Part shown: in pieces, positions 10,741-22,689 of the stretch
How positions within the stretch are numbered: the stretch's first letter is position 1
Layout: each line of letters begins with the position of its first letter
Source of the DNA: Platycnemis pennipes
Taxonomy: Eukaryota; Arthropoda; Insecta; Odonata; Platycnemididae
Direction: 5' to 3'
Length of the DNA stretch: 64,000 bases
NCBI GenBank assembly: GCA_933228895.1
Contig: OW121851.1
Coordinates: 128,077,624-128,141,623 of the forward strand
Program-made: the position numbers and the translations under genes
The notes under the pieces: model-generated
What the model saw: the letters and a program-made list of their open reading frames with translations, nothing else
Told to the model about the DNA's origin: nothing
The model's database searches: none

Positions 10741-11515
10741 TGAACGAATGAATGAAATATTTATTATAAAGCTCTGGGGTAACCCATTAGAGCAAATAAA
10801 TTATAATAAAATGCACATTCTGCTCAAATAAACACAATTAAAAATTACACATGCATAATTAACATAATACATACAGAAATTTGACCAGTTAAACGTCAAA
10901 ATTTATGAATTAACCATATTAACACAAATTAGTGTCGATTATTTAAATAGGAATACAATTTCATTTTGAAGGATTGGAGGGAGGAGGAGGATTTAATGTG
11001 GAGGGGCAGCGAGTTCCAAAATCTGGAAGCCGTTATGAGGAAGGAATTAAGGTAGATCTTGGTACGGGCATATGGGATGTGAAGAATGCTAATGTCAGTG
11101 CGGGTTATTCTTTGAGAAACACATGACCTAGGAGTAAAGAGGTTAAGTAGGTAGTCAGGATTTCGATTGTGGAAGAGGGAGAAGGGGAAAGACCCCAAGA
11201 AGTATTTCCTTCGGAAGTCAAGTGGTAGCCATTTCAGCTCAACTGCGTACTTAGATACATGATCATCTCTGCGAAGATCAAATATAAATATAATACAACT
11301 GTTAAGTAATCGCTGAAGATGCATATCAAGAGCATTTGTTAAACCACTATAGACTAATATACAGTAATCCATAATTGGAAATGTGAGTGAAGTTACAAGC
11401 ATAACTCTGGTAGGAAAAGGAAGATTTTTCATGCAAAGCTGGAAGGCGATCATAATCAATACTGTTTCAAAGTCTAATATTATCAAAAATAATTGCTTGC
11501 ATTTTGATTGGGTTT
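10741..11515 (-). pseudogene. LINE-C reverse transcriptase C-terminus with 3' end
   Basis: A minus-strand frame of 185 residues (11486 down to 10929) carries FPIMDYCILVYSGLT, LQRLLNSCI.FIFDLRRDDH, LKWLPLDFRRKYFLG and SFLITASRFWNSLP. This is the C-terminal region after the palm of CR1/jockey-type reverse transcriptases. It differs from LINE-A and LINE-B. Downstream on the minus strand it ends in ATTC-type repeats (TTCATTCATTCGTTC, around 10743-10757), a simple-repeat tail typical of this group. Endonuclease and catalytic motifs are missing, so it is a 5'-truncated, inactive insertion. Confidence 0.82.
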
Positions 11516-11539
11516 AACTGAACGCAGTTGATTTTGGCC

Positions 11540-11630
11540 TTGCTTCAAATAGCACGTCAACCCTTGCTTCAAATAGCACGCAGTAGAGCAACTTTGGAGA
11601 TCCGTGGTTCAAGTCCCGCACGAGTCAAGT
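11540..11630 (+). mobile_element. tRNA-like SINE head with local duplication
   Basis: CTTGCTTCAAATAGCACG occurs twice in tandem. It is followed by GTAGAGCAAC and a box-B-like GTGGTTCAAGTCCCGC. It does not form a full tRNA. Confidence 0.4.
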
Positions 11631-11639
11631 TTTTTTCTG

Positions 11640-12381
11640 TTGTGATCAGGCTTGCTTCTTTTTCACCACCTGCTTACTGTTCGGGGTTGCAGGTGGCACA
11701 AAACGTGTCGGGAATGTTTCTGTAGGTGAAAAAATATGCCGACCGACTTCCGAACGTATCGGAATTATTTCGGAAGAGTAGGGTATCGGCAAAGTGCTCA
11801 ACAGCCACTCTTCTCCCTTCTCTGATTATGCAACTCTATTTTGGACAGAGGAATGTAAGGAGGCTGGGAAAACCTAGAGACTTCTCCTTTGCAAGAAGCT
11901 CGCCTTACGTAAGCCACAACTGTTGATTATTAGAAATAAATGGCTTTTGAATAAAGTTCCAGGAGTTCTTACTAAAGCGTTCCAAAAACACACAAGATCA
12001 TATTAGCAGTTGATCTAATGTCATTTAGGCGTAATACATGAGCAGCTGAAGCAGTGATCAATTGAAAAAAAAACAATGGAATATTTCCTATGACTTTATG
12101 TTTACACTTTCCTCACTTGGCGATATGAACGTCGATTGAATCGGGGAGAATTGGTGACTTGGTGATCAATAATGTACGCCTTTTGAAGTAATAAGGTTAC
12201 AGGATATAAAATGCCAACCAGGACATTGAACTATTTGAAGGCCTTATAATATCTGTGGAAACGCTAAGACATTTCAGCACGTTAATCATTAACCTCGGAA
12301 AATCGTACGCTTGTCACATAAGTCCACAGTGACATGGGCATAAATTTAAGTATTTTCGGAGGAGGTAGAGAAAGCGAGTGT
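11640..12381. other. No gene recognised
   Basis: AT-rich DNA up to the second M1 element. Two short adjoining plus-strand frames show no known motif. Confidence 0.4.
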
Positions 12382-12913
12382 AATGGGGGCGTTTACTCGG
12401 AACCGAAATCGCAATTTTGTACACGAAATCGTTAAATGGAAACAAAAATCAATTTTAGTGAAAAAATTAATCTTCTAACCACAACCATTCACTCATATAT
12501 CAAAAATTAAAATAAGCAAAAGATGACGCCCACCGAAAAAGCTGCTGTGATAACATTGACGTCATTTTCCTCCCGCCCTTGACTGCTTTTCGAGGAAGGG
12601 AAGAGAGTGGAGGGGGGTTCTCGGAAGGTCTGCTCCCACAGATGCTGTCGCAACTGTCCTATTGGCAGAGTCAGCTGTGTCCCCCCCATTGCGATAAGGC
12701 AAAGTAGCTTCGCGGGCTCAGTTGTGATTGGACGATGTCGATATACGTCAGAGGTTGCACCACGCCCACTTTTCCGAAAGGGTTAAAAACATCAGTTTTT
12801 CGCCGCTAATAACTCGAGAAATAATTGAAGGATCGAAAAACGGAAAAATACGGGTCTTTTTATTTTACAAACTATCAGATTCGGCAATAAAAAATATGGT
12901 AAACGACCCCATT
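12382..12913 (+). mobile_element. TIR element family M1, copy 2
   Basis: Collinear with 2113-2650, with the same terminal AATGGGGGCGTTTACTCGG and GTAAACGACCCCATT. Flanking TA on the left and AT on the right leave the target duplication ambiguous. The 113-residue plus frame running through the right end is not coding: its counterpart in copy 1 is broken. Confidence 0.75.
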
Positions 12914-14725
12914 ATCGACGATGTTACTAATAGAAATGTGGTGAGCAGCATTAGGAACTTATCTCGTGCCTCTTCTCCCGATCTGTGGCCACAGGGACCT
13001 ATGTGGCTCGGGCGACTCGTATTCTGGCAGAATCGCGGAGAAGGCGGTTTCCACGAGCTGTTCACTTGAGGAAGGGCGATAAGGGCAATAATCCTTCGAG
13101 GGAAGGGTACCCCCAATAAAAGGCAAGCGGTCTGGGCATTTAAACTCTCCGCATAGTGTTGTCAAATCTCCTTCAACTCGGGACTTAGAAAAAACTCGGC
13201 CTCCAAAGTGGTAACATTTTATTGTGTACAACCGCAAACGACAATTGTAACCAGCAACAGTTAGTTTGATACGATCGTAAAGAGCTGCTTACATTCTAAA
13301 ATTACTCTTCCGGCTCATTACACACTTTCCAAATTCAGCGCTTTGGCTAATCTTTCTTCATCAACTTAATACTTTTGTTTTCCTGTGGCTACCCTCCCTT
13401 TCTCCTTTGAAGGAATTTTAAATGATAGGTGAATCCCTCATTCTTTCCGTAAAGCTCTTGTTTTCGGCTTCTTAGCTGCATATCTGATTCATTCAAAATA
13501 CACCCGAGGCTCTTCTCCACCTGCTTCCATTTTCTACCTCAGCGCTTGACTCCATTCTTTTTTTTAATAACATTTGAGACAAATGCCTCCTAGTTGGTAA
13601 ATATACAATGTAGGGTAATGAAAAGTATATCAGAGCCCTACCGAAGCTTTGGAATGAAAAATGAAATACAACGCCGCGAGTTGCTGGTGAATTGTTGATC
13701 GACACGATGACTCGCCGTGGCACACTTTTGACTCCTTCGAGGTCAGCGACTTAGGAGGAAAACGTTGTCTCTGGAGACGAAAATCTCATGCACATGCCCT
13801 TCGGCCTGCGTGAGCCACTTTTTCCTTCTTTTACAGTCATCGTGGCCCAGTAGACTTGACAGTAGACAGTAGTTTTTGTTTTTTAGGAGGTTGGCTCGCG
13901 ACTGCTTGTGTCAAGTTGTCTAAGGAATCTTATTAATTTAAGTACGAGTATATGCCTGCTAAGTGATCCTTACTTCAAAAAGAAAATTACCTAACCTATT
14001 GAAAATCATAAGTATCACAAGAAATACGATGGAAAGTCGAAGGATTTATTTTTTATGATAATTTTAATCAGCTCAGAAATAAATTCATGTACTCAATGAA
14101 TTTACTAATGTATAACTCCAGACTATTACTATCAAACATTGTGTTATAATATTTATTGAAATGTTCTTTAATATCTCATCAGTAATGATATTATTCATAC
14201 GCCAACCATTTTGGTAACAGCGACTGCAGCGCCACTTGAAGTCAACTAACGCATTTCGTCTGCTATAAGCATAAATTGGCGGATTTAGCGAAAAATACGG
14301 TAGGTTGATGCCTTTTTTTTCGTGACATTTTATTCCTTGTAAAATTACGCATAAAATATCAGTTTTTTGCAAAAATGACATGTCACTATGGTATTTTTAA
14401 ATGTTATATTCCCATGTGATGGCCATTATCGCCGTTAATCGTATGTAATTTGAAATACAATTTGTGCAAAAAGGAGTATGGGTTGGTATAATTATCTTTA
14501 CTTTATTAGATAGAGGAACCTTGGTTCTATAAGTGCTGAAAATAAAAAAGAAATGACGTGACTTTCACTTTTCGGATCAACCTTCTTAAAGTATCAGGTG
14601 ATAATTTACGGAAATGTGTGACAGACAGCATTATCTCAGAAACACATTGCCAATTTCCAAAGTAACTTTATTTCACCGGCCTAGTTTCAGCAGGACGTTG
14701 CCATTATCAAGGTATTACTTGATGA
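12914..14725. other. No gene recognised; one short shared repeat
   Basis: Only 13180-13230 is recognisable: it matches 9798-9840 in reverse (ACACAATAAAAT...TTACCACTT...GGAGGCCG). The rest is AT-rich with short overlapping frames on both strands. Confidence 0.4.
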
Positions 14726-14732
14726 TGACATC

Positions 14733-15262
14733 TAAATCTACATCTACGTAATACCCGCAAGCCACCATAAAGATGTGTGGCAGGGGGTGAATTCCCACCA
14801 AACGCATCATATATCATGTTCGAAAAGAATTAGTAATAATAGTCTGAACTTCGCAATCTAAAGAAAGATAAAAAAAGCGAATCACGCATGCAATTAATTA
14901 TGATAGTTTGGTCAGCTCAAATCCTTATACAAACATTCGACTACCCATATTATCCGTTGATACTTTTGTACTTGTACCATTGGATATAATTACAGCTATT
15001 CATATCCCTAATTGTACGAGGAAAGAAGCACATTGTGAATCTGTCAGTTCGGCAATCAATTTCTCTAATTTTATGATCATGGTCCAATCTAACGTAGTAA
15101 GTTGGGCAGCGCAAAATATTTTTAACGTCATCAGTGAAAATATTATCTTAGAATTTATTTAGGAGATTAAATCTAAATTTCAACGTGCGAACTGACAATG
15201 ATTCCCATATTAGTTTAGATCATAGACTGGTTACGCTTACTATAACTCATCTAAATGACTAT
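14733..15262 (-). pseudogene. LINE-A fragment, 3' half of ORF and 3' UTR
   Basis: The minus strand reads WESL..R.LKFRFNLL, F.DDVKNIL, REIDCRTDR with stops, then the 3' UTR (GTGTGGCAGGGGGTG on +) and an ATCTACATCTA reversed tail at 14733. The plus-strand frame at 14908-15162 is its antisense shadow. Confidence 0.8.
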
Positions 15263-16195
15263 CAATAACAATCCTAGGATTGGTTTGACGCAGCCCTCCA
15301 CTCTATTCTTCTCTCGGCTAACCTCTTCATATCAACGTAATTTTTCTCTTTCACATCCTTCACAACTTGCTCCATGCATATGATTTCATACGGGGCCTGC
15401 CTTTTCCATTCTTCCCGTTCACTTTGCCCTCGACAATTGTCTTCATCAGGCCATCGTATCTTAAGATATGGCCGATTAAGTTTCCCCGTCTTCTTTTTAG
15501 AGTTTTTAGTAGACATCTCTTTTCTCCCACTTTTCTTAAGATTTCTTCGTTTGTCACTCGGCCGAGCTATGTCGATCCGGCACGATAATCTTCATCATTC
15601 ATCGGTAGCATCACATTTCAAATGCTTTTAACCTTGACTTCTCTGCTGCTGCCATCCTTCGCTGCCATATATTAAAATACTCCAGATGTATGTTATAATG
15701 AAATGTATCCCCAATTCCACGCTTGTATTTGCAGCTGTAAGCAGAATCTTCTTTTGATTAAATTTCCTTTTTCGCCTGGGCAATTCTACTGGCAATTTCT
15801 CTTTTACTTCGTCCATCGCTGGTTACTAGGCTATCCAGGTAACAGTACTCTTCCTCCTCCTCGATTTTTTGTTCTCCTAGAGTAACATTTGTCCTGGCTT
15901 CCTTTCTCCTACTGCATACCAATATCTTAGTTTTCTTTTTATTGATCTTCAGTTGATACCTGGCCAATATCCTTTCCATATTTCCTACTGCCTTCTTTCA
16001 ATCGCCTGTTTCTGCCATGACTACCATGTCATCGGCAAATCGTAGCATGCAGATTTTCTCCCCGTGGATTTTCCTTCCTGGAGAATTTTCTTACCTCTTG
16101 GATGGTTTCTTGATATAGCTAATGAATAATACGGGAGACATTACACAGTATTGTCTCATCTCTTTCTTTAAGCTTGCTTCTCTACTGCTGCGTCT
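15262..16195 (-). pseudogene. LINE-B reverse transcriptase fragment, broken frames
   Basis: Minus-strand pieces in order: a CVMSPVLF-type motif (from GVRQGCALSP), YQLKINKKKTKILVCSRR, CYLDSLVTSDGRSKREIASRI, a SEGW piece, then ILRKVGEKR, RGNLIGHILRYDGLMKTIVEG and the terminal ADRRIEWRAASNQS. Frameshifts separate them. This order matches the 3' third of an RTE-like non-LTR reverse transcriptase protein. It ends at the LINE-B signature (AATCCTAGGATTGGTTTGAC on +) and lies directly beside a LINE-A copy. Confidence 0.82.
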
Positions 16196-16199
16196 TGAT

Positions 16200-17330
16200 T
16201 TGATTGCAAAGTTATTCGAATCACGAAGGGATATATATTTTATTAATAATTTAAACGCTTGGTAGAATTTAACACGTACGGTATTATTTATTTTATGCAT
16301 GCAGAGATGCATGTAACACAAATCAGTTGTGTTTTGGCAATTTTGTCAGATGTTTGTACTTCAAGTTAAGCTACAAGTCCGGCCAAGATGACACCACTGG
16401 AATATCGCGGGAGATTAGGTATTTTAAATTTATGGAGTACGGTATTCCTTAAACGCCTCTAATTTTGTTCGCGTGATTGCATCAACCATAGAGTGCTTGC
16501 GAACTTCAAAATTGTTCTAACGCCATCGGGAGACGAGTATTCTCAAAATATTCTACCGATACAGCTTGTTCTATTCTAATGCGAAATACATAATGTTTTA
16601 TCACTCGATATTAGCGTAAAATAAGTACTTCGGCGTACGTTGTACATCTATCTTCGCGTGACGGAAACTTTTGTGGTGATAAGCTTCGGAACATTTTAAG
16701 GACTTCGTCAATGAGAAAGAAAGAAATCCATATAATTTGAATAGGACCACCAGATGAAGTCACCGAAGCGGAAGCATTGGGGAACATGCAAGAAATTTGT
16801 TTCACTTTATATGAAATTTTCTCACAGATCTAAATGTATAAGCCAAAATTTCTATGCTTACCACACAGATTATTAAATGTCTTTAAAAATATTGCTGACA
16901 ATGGACGAAAGTCACATGACCTGAAACACCTTCTGACGTCAATGCACTGTATAGGTCCCATATTGTTGCGCAAACGTTTATTTTAGAAGAATACAAACTA
17001 AATATACTGTTCTGAGGTTTTTAGCAGTTCCTTGATCGAAACAATGACTGACAAGGGATTTATAAAAGCACAATCCAACAATTTGCCTTTGGATGACTCC
17101 CTTATAGTCATCCTTCTTAAAAAAAACAGCGATTGCTTTGTCGTAGCAGAGATTCGCGGAGTGAAAACAAACAGGCAGGTATTATGTATTTATGAATGAT
17201 TTTATTATTACGATCCACACCTAAACAAAACGTCGAAATACATTCGTTTATTGAATTAAACAAATGAGACGAATTCCGTACTTTTCGCCAATTATTCGTT
17301 ACAAAACTTACCTCCTCGTACAACAGATAA
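16200..17330. other. No gene recognised; one block shared with the duplicated region
   Basis: 17005-17045 matches, reversed, the block at 46360-46400 (CGATCAAGGAACTGCT...AAAACCTCAG). That identifies a dispersed repeat edge and helps to polarise an indel between the duplicated copies. Nothing else is recognised. Confidence 0.45.
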
Positions 17331-17334
17331 ACTA

Positions 17335-17787
17335 GGTTGAAATTAAGACTTAATCTGTCAAATAAAGTCCAAGACAATATTGTCACTGATGACGTTAAAA
17401 ATATTTTGCGAATTCCAACTTAATATGGTAGACTGGCCCATAATCATTAAATTGAAGAAATTGATTGCCGAAGTGATAGATTTCAAAATGTCTTTCTCTC
17501 CTCGCACAAGAAGAGATATGAATAGCTGTAAATGTATCCATAAGTATAAGTGCCTCAATGGATTGCATATGTAGTTGCATTATATTATAAGGACTTTAAG
17601 CTAACCCAACTAACAGCATTTTTTTGCATGCTTGCTTTGCTATTTTTATCTTTTTTTAATCGTAAAGTTTAGACTGGTATATAATTACTAATACCTTTTA
17701 TGCATGGTATGTAATGCATTTTTGGTTGAATGCACCCCCTGCCACACACGTTTACGGTGGCTTTCAGGTTATTATATAGATGTAAAC
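17335..17787 (+). pseudogene. LINE-A fragment with 3' UTR
   Basis: Plus-strand remnants of the F.DDVKNIL...REIDCR.DR region are followed by CACCCCCTGCCACACACG and GGTGGCTTTCAGGTTATTAT, ending in TAGATGTA. Stops interrupt the frame. Confidence 0.8.
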
Positions 17788-17789
17788 CA

Positions 17790-18116
17790 CGCCCATAGTG
17801 ATACCGTGCTGTGACGTCGTGTTTATGTGCCGAAAACGTACAGTTTTTAAAGTGTAATTTGTTAGCAACACAGCTTAAAAGCTTGGCGAAAATTTAGCGC
17901 TTTGTAGCTAATAAACTTATAATTCAAAGAGTTATAAAAAAAAAGGCATGTTCCTCATTGCGGGGCCACGTGCGTCCTCGAGACGAAGAGCCTTCCGAAG
18001 CCTTGGACCGCGATGACCTTGGCGACTCGTTCCCACACCTCAGCAGCCGAGAACAAGGAAGTGGTAAGACGCCACAATGTCTTCACTTTGCTTCGAGGAG
18101 GAGGGATTCCTCAGAG
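17790..18116. other. No gene recognised
   Basis: Short AT-rich stretch, then a GC-richer block (17960-18110) leading to the hAT terminus. No motif seen. Confidence 0.35.
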
Positions 18117-18117
18117 T

Positions 18118-18285
18118 AGGGCTGGGCGGTTTTCCGGTTTGGTTTCTTTCAGAACCGGCAGGCCGGTTCAGGAGAAGGAAAAAAATCGGTGCACCGGAGA
18201 ATCGGTTCTGAACTGGTGCACCGGGGAAGCGGTTCTGAAACACTGATGATCGTTCGCTGCTCGGCTTTCACGCCGCCGCACAGTG
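18118..18285 (+). mobile_element. hAT terminal fragment (left end)
   Basis: Begins TAGGGCTGGGCGG and continues with AGAACCGGCAGGCCGGTTC and two CCGG-centred repeats. It then shares TTCTGAAACAC and the TTCGCTGCTCGGC block with both larger hAT elements. Similarity stops near 18285 and no matching right end follows, so this is a truncated remnant. Confidence 0.75.
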
Positions 18286-18800
18286 GGGCGAAAACCCAAA
18301 ATCGTGGCCAAAATTAATACCGCTTTTATTTCTACATGATCACTATATTACAAGGATGTTATAATTGTTTTATGATGTGCTGAATTCGAAGTCAGTTTTT
18401 GATGTATTGTTGTTATTGTGGTTTTTACAATGCCATTTATTTAAACAATTGAGTGTAAAAAATTGAAAATATGTTTGATTATTGCTTTTAAGGTGGAGCC
18501 GGGTAGAGCGCTCCTAACCTATTCTTTAGAATATAAATTGGAAGTTTAATTTAGTTCCACTTGGAACATTTGAAAAGTTTAGACAGTTACCATTTTTACA
18601 TCAATTTTTGAAATACAATTCTTCATATTATTACATTCATGAGTTGAATCCAACAAAAAAAATTTAAATAAGTATAATCACTACGTTGCAACGTTGAGGT
18701 GAAGTGGGCCTTTGGTTTCTATGTTTAAGCCCGTACCACTTACAACCTTTAGAATCGTGTTTTCAAACCTGAATTATTTGCAAATGTGTATACCTACAAA
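18286..18800. other. No gene recognised
   Basis: AT-rich; no motif or repeat recognised. Confidence 0.35.
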
Positions 18801-18804
18801 ACCA

Positions 18805-19075
18805 TCTGCGACATGTATTCAACAGGAGAAATTCCAAGGGACTTCGAGAAAAACATCATCATTCCTATTCCCAAGAAGAAGAGAGCGGAGAATGCGAAAA
18901 ATTTAGGACTATAAGCCTGACGACACATGCATCGAAGATACTGACCAGGATCATCTACAGAAGAATAGAACGAAAAGCAGAGGAGTTCCTGGATGAAGAT
19001 CAATTCGGATTCAGGAAAAATAAGGGCATAAGAGAAGCAATGCTAGGAATGAATCACTTCGTAACAGCTTTTTCG
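18805..19075 (+). pseudogene. LINE-B reverse transcriptase fingers region
   Basis: The plus strand reads TGEIPRDFEKNIIIPIPKK then, after a one-base frameshift near 18903, RTISLTTHASKILTRIIYRR and DEDQFGFRKNKGIREAML. This is the conserved fingers/palm entry of non-LTR reverse transcriptases (K..II.PI.KK, RTISL..., Q.GFR). It covers a part of the protein upstream of the other LINE-B pieces here. Dead fragment. Confidence 0.82.
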
Positions 19076-19555
19076 GCTACATTCGCAATGGATGAGCACT
19101 GCTAACTGACATCTGATCGGTGAAAATTCTAAATTTCACCCACTTATCAGTAAAAGCAAGAGGATTAAAGCAGAGGATGTCATGCGGAGGCGGTATTAAT
19201 CATAAGAAGTCGTGCACAAGTAATTTAATTAAGGACAACAATGTATTTCACAATATAATCCCTTATTAATTTTACTTAATTCAAGACCTTCAAAATACGG
19301 CCTTAATCACGTCTGTAGCTCAAATAGTCTCTGAGATATACCGTAAAATGTGTAGCAACTTACGTAAAATTCGATTTTTGCAACGTCTTTGGAAACGACT
19401 TTGGGGTTTTCATTTACTTATCAAATGGAGCCGTTATGCCAAATTTTGTTCAAAATCGGTGACCCTAAGGGTCATCTTTGCCGATATTCTGGTCGAATTG
19501 ACGTGGAAATGTTTAAAAGGAAATTATTCAAGTAAATCTGGACTATTGACAATGC
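19076..19555. other. No gene recognised
   Basis: AT-rich intergenic sequence with no motif seen. Confidence 0.35.
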
Positions 19556-19720
19556 TCTAACAATATTCCACCTACCCAACTATTTACTATGCTGCTTATT
19601 ATGTTATCATATAGTGCGCGGGAATAAATGACATTTTTAATCTATCGGTACGACAATCTATCTCTCTAATCTTGTTTATCTGATCAAACCTAGCATGGGT
19701 TATCATAGAGTGATTATTAA
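19556..19720 (-). mobile_element. LINE-A fragment (ORF end / UTR)
   Basis: Shares CGGTACGACAATCTATCTCT and the preceding GCGCGGGAATAAATGACAT with 20825, 21300, 22260 and 33980. On the minus strand this encodes the CRTDR...F.PR end of the LINE-A protein. Confidence 0.65.
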
Positions 19721-20139
19721 GTAGGTATATTCCCACTTACTCAATGAGAAGCGGGTCCTTTCCCCAATTTTGGGCCATTTTACACGCAACCTTGTTTACC
19801 AGTTGAGACGCTCGTTCTCCTTGAGGAATATCGAGGGCATATTGTGAGTAGAAAAATATTTGCCTGAAAGTCGCGGTTAGCCATACAAGTATACGTCACT
19901 GCCGTTGACTTCCTTCCTTTCATTCGAGCGGTAGCAGGGTGAAGTTCGAATTTCCGTTCCACTAATCACACGGGACAACCTAATGTGAACTTTTCCTCGT
20001 CTTCAGATTTCCAAATGCTTCAATATTTTATGGTGCGATGATTCGGCAGCTAATTTCTATCTTCTTTCTCTCTTCTGACATTGATATTGCGCCATTGATA
20101 CGTCGCTTCCGTTTGTGCAGTCGTCCGCGAATGTCCGTG

Positions 20140-20490
20140 CGTAGTAAACATCGAAGACGTGGTCGTCGGCAGATTCAAGTATCGGTAGTATCGTCTGCAT
20201 ATTGTACGCACGACGTCATGACGTTGAACGTCATAAACATAGAAGACGTGGTCGTCGGCAGATTCAAGTATCGGTAGTAAGGTCTGCATATTTTACGCAC
20301 AACGCATAACGTTGAACGTCATAAACATAGAAGACGTGGTCGTCAGCAGATTCAAGTATCGGTAGTAAGGTCTGCATATTTTACGCACAACGTCATGACG
20401 TTGAACGTCATAAACATAGAAGACGTGGTCGTCAGCAGATTCAAGTATCGGTAGTATCGTCTGCTTATTGTACGCACAACGTCATGACGT
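20140..20490. repeat. 89-bp minisatellite, about four units
   Basis: GAAGACGTGGTCGTC recurs at 20153, 20242, 20330 and 20419, giving a period of 88-89 bp. Each unit ends in ACGTCATGACGT-type sequence, a palindrome. The frames across it exist only because of the repeat. Confidence 0.9.
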
Positions 20491-20824
20491 GTCAAGTAGC
20501 AAAAAATTGGAACTGAACGAATCCTTTCAATTCCGCCACTGTACAATATGATTTTGAACCATATTCTGAACAAAGTTCTGGGGAAAAAACTGAAAAAGCG
20601 ACCAGGAACTTGCTATTTAAACGTTATGGCGGCAGAAATGGGATGAGACTCGTGTACTGAAATGAAGAGGATGGCTGAAGACAAGGATGGTGGGAGGTCG
20701 TGGCTGCGGCGACAAGGCTCTATGCTTTTAAATTTAAAAAAAACAAAATAGTGGACAACCTAACCCCATATACTTAGCAGCTGTTTTGCACAGCAAACGC
20801 ATGGCTGTCGGCCAAGTTAACGAG

Positions 20825-21400
20825 ATGCGCGGGAATAAATTGCATTTGTAATCTATCGGTACGACAATATATCTCTGTAATCTTGTTTATCTGATCAAAC
20901 GTAGCATGTGTTATCATAGAGTGATTATATCGATCCATTGCGAATTAAATGTAAGCTTCCACTGGATTCTACATTTACATCCACATCCACACAATACCCT
21001 GGAAGCCTACGCGAGAGTGTGTGGCAGGGGGTGAATATCACCAAACATGCACTACTGACATGCAAATAGGCTACTACAGGGAAACATGTCAGATAATAGG
21101 GTCACTGGCAGCTAGAAGTTTAGCAGCTGCATGGAAATAAAGGAATTATTGGTCAAACCGCATTCATCTAAATATATTAATCTGTAGGTATTTCCCTAGC
21201 ATGCATAGACTAGTAATATTAATGCATTCATCATACCCTACAGACTACTCTCGCAATATATGTACCACCTACCTATCCCTTTACTACGCTTCCTATTATG
21301 TTCTCTTATGGTTCGCGGAAAAAATGATATTTTTAATGTATCGGTACGACAATCTATCTCTCTGATCTCGTTTTTCTGATCAAACTATCATCCAGTCTTC
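20825..21400 (-). mobile_element. LINE-A fragments (two pieces), including 3' UTR
   Basis: 20825-20930 matches the ORF-end block. 20970-21400 runs from the reversed 3' end (ACATTTACATCCACATCC tail, then GTGTGTGGCAGGGGGTG) up through the UTR to the ORF end. They look like two overlapping insertions in the same orientation. Confidence 0.7.
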
Positions 21401-21479
21401 TCCATCCATGGGATTATCAACACCCCTGCAACTCCTCTGTAGATTCTCTTAAGAATTTCCGAGTCTACTTCTGTATAAC

Positions 21480-21540
21480 TCTACATCAATGCAATACCTC
21501 GCAATCCACCGCGAGGGTGAGTGGCAGGGGGTGAAGATCT
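21480..21540 (-). mobile_element. LINE-A 3' end, very short copy
   Basis: CTACATCAATGCAATACC tail followed by GGTGAGTGGCAGGGGGTG, about 60 bp in all. Confidence 0.65.
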
Positions 21541-21710
21541 ACCTACATTTACCGCCAAGCGCGGCTTCAGCGCTGGATGGGGTTCACCTTTGGTCGTGGC
21601 TTCCTTGAAGCCCTTTCTCCTTTGCGTTGCCATCCTTAATGGACCGCGAATCTATATATCAAGTACCTTGAACCTCGGTAAAATTTCCATGCGAATTAGG
21701 GATCCTGGGT

Positions 21711-21773
21711 AGCGTAGTGGTCTGCGCAGTGGCCCGGAAAGCCAAAGGTCCGTGGTTCGATGTCCCAGTCCAG
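21711..21773 (+). mobile_element. tRNA-derived SINE head
   Basis: GGTAGCGTAGTGGTCTGCGC (box-A-like) and GTGGTTCGATGTCCC (box-B-like) are spaced about 40 bases apart. It runs directly into the left arm of the inverted repeat at 21774. Confidence 0.55.
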
Positions 21774-22085
21774 GGGGGTTGTGTTTGAAACAGTCGAAAT
21801 TATCTCAAATAGGTAACCAAGGAGTCACGCGGTATAAACAAGAATGGCTCGCAAATTTGATGTGTTAAAACCGCTGATTACAACCTCATTCATTGTTTAA
21901 ACTTGTGTTTTAATTCATTCGTGGGATCTATAGTCGAGGGAGATGAGAAAAATTCAGGTGAAAAATTATTTGATAATATAACGAGCGATTCAGAGAAATA
22001 AAAACTGCAAAACATTCGTGTTTGTACCACGTGACTCCTTGGTTACCTATTCGAGATATTCCGAAGGTTTCAAACACAACCCCGC
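21774..22085. repeat. Long hairpin: ~73-bp inverted repeat
   Basis: The left arm (21774-21846) has AGGTAACCAAGGAGTCACG. The right arm (22012-22085) has its reverse complement, CGTGACTCCTTGGTTACCT. The spacer is 165 bp. Just beyond the right arm, 22110-22142 matches 41350-41382 (GTGAATTTCATCGCCGTTCA...). Confidence 0.8.
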
Positions 22086-22189
22086 AGGTGAATTGTTTCG
22101 CATGGCAATAAATGTGAATTTCATCGCCGTTCACGCGGCAGGCTTGAAATCTCCTACATGAGTGAGTAATGTTAGAATGAATAATGTTT

Positions 22190-22420
22190 GTGCATGCTTC
22201 ATGCACTAAAAACTACTCTAACAGTATTTCTCCTACCTATCCCTTTGCTATGCTTCCCATTGTGTTATCTTGTAGTAAGGGGGAAAATGACATTTGAATC
22301 TGTCGGCACGACAATTTATCTCTGTAATCTTCATTATCTGGTAAAATCTAGCATGATACGCAGGGGATTTTGATATATATCTAACATCTTCAGTAAAGCT
22401 ATCCGTTTTAAATTTCTTTT
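22190..22420 (-). mobile_element. LINE-A fragment
   Basis: Same ORF-end/UTR block as 19556 and 21300 (CCTACCTATCCCTTTGCTAT, then CGGCACGACAATTTATCTCT). Confidence 0.6.
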
Positions 22421-22689
22421 ATAGATTTAATGTGTAATTTAACAGATAGTCGATATCGATAGTATTGAAAAAAGAGCTAAAACGAGAATAAATCCATTTA
22501 TTAATTTTTCACTGAATGGTAGTGGAAAAATAAAAGACTAAAAATTAACCCGGGACTTTTTCATGAAAAAGGGGACTGTCCCGGCGGAGTTGATGGGACG
22601 GATGTGAACCATATCCTTGTCTTAAAAAAAAACTGAGTTCTATAAATGCTGCGAATGAGTCTAACGTCGTGCTTCACTGGGAAACATAC

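Noticed and set aside
14908..15162. Plus-strand frame VSSAINFSNFMIMVQ and the similar one at 25693-25905
   Set aside because: Antisense of LINE-A; the same text recurs wherever LINE-A lies on the minus strand.
21711..21780. Possible tRNA genes at 6711, 11571, 21711 and 51848
   Set aside because: Box A and B resemblance only; the sequences do not fold into full cloverleaves and lead into repeat bodies, so they are SINE heads.
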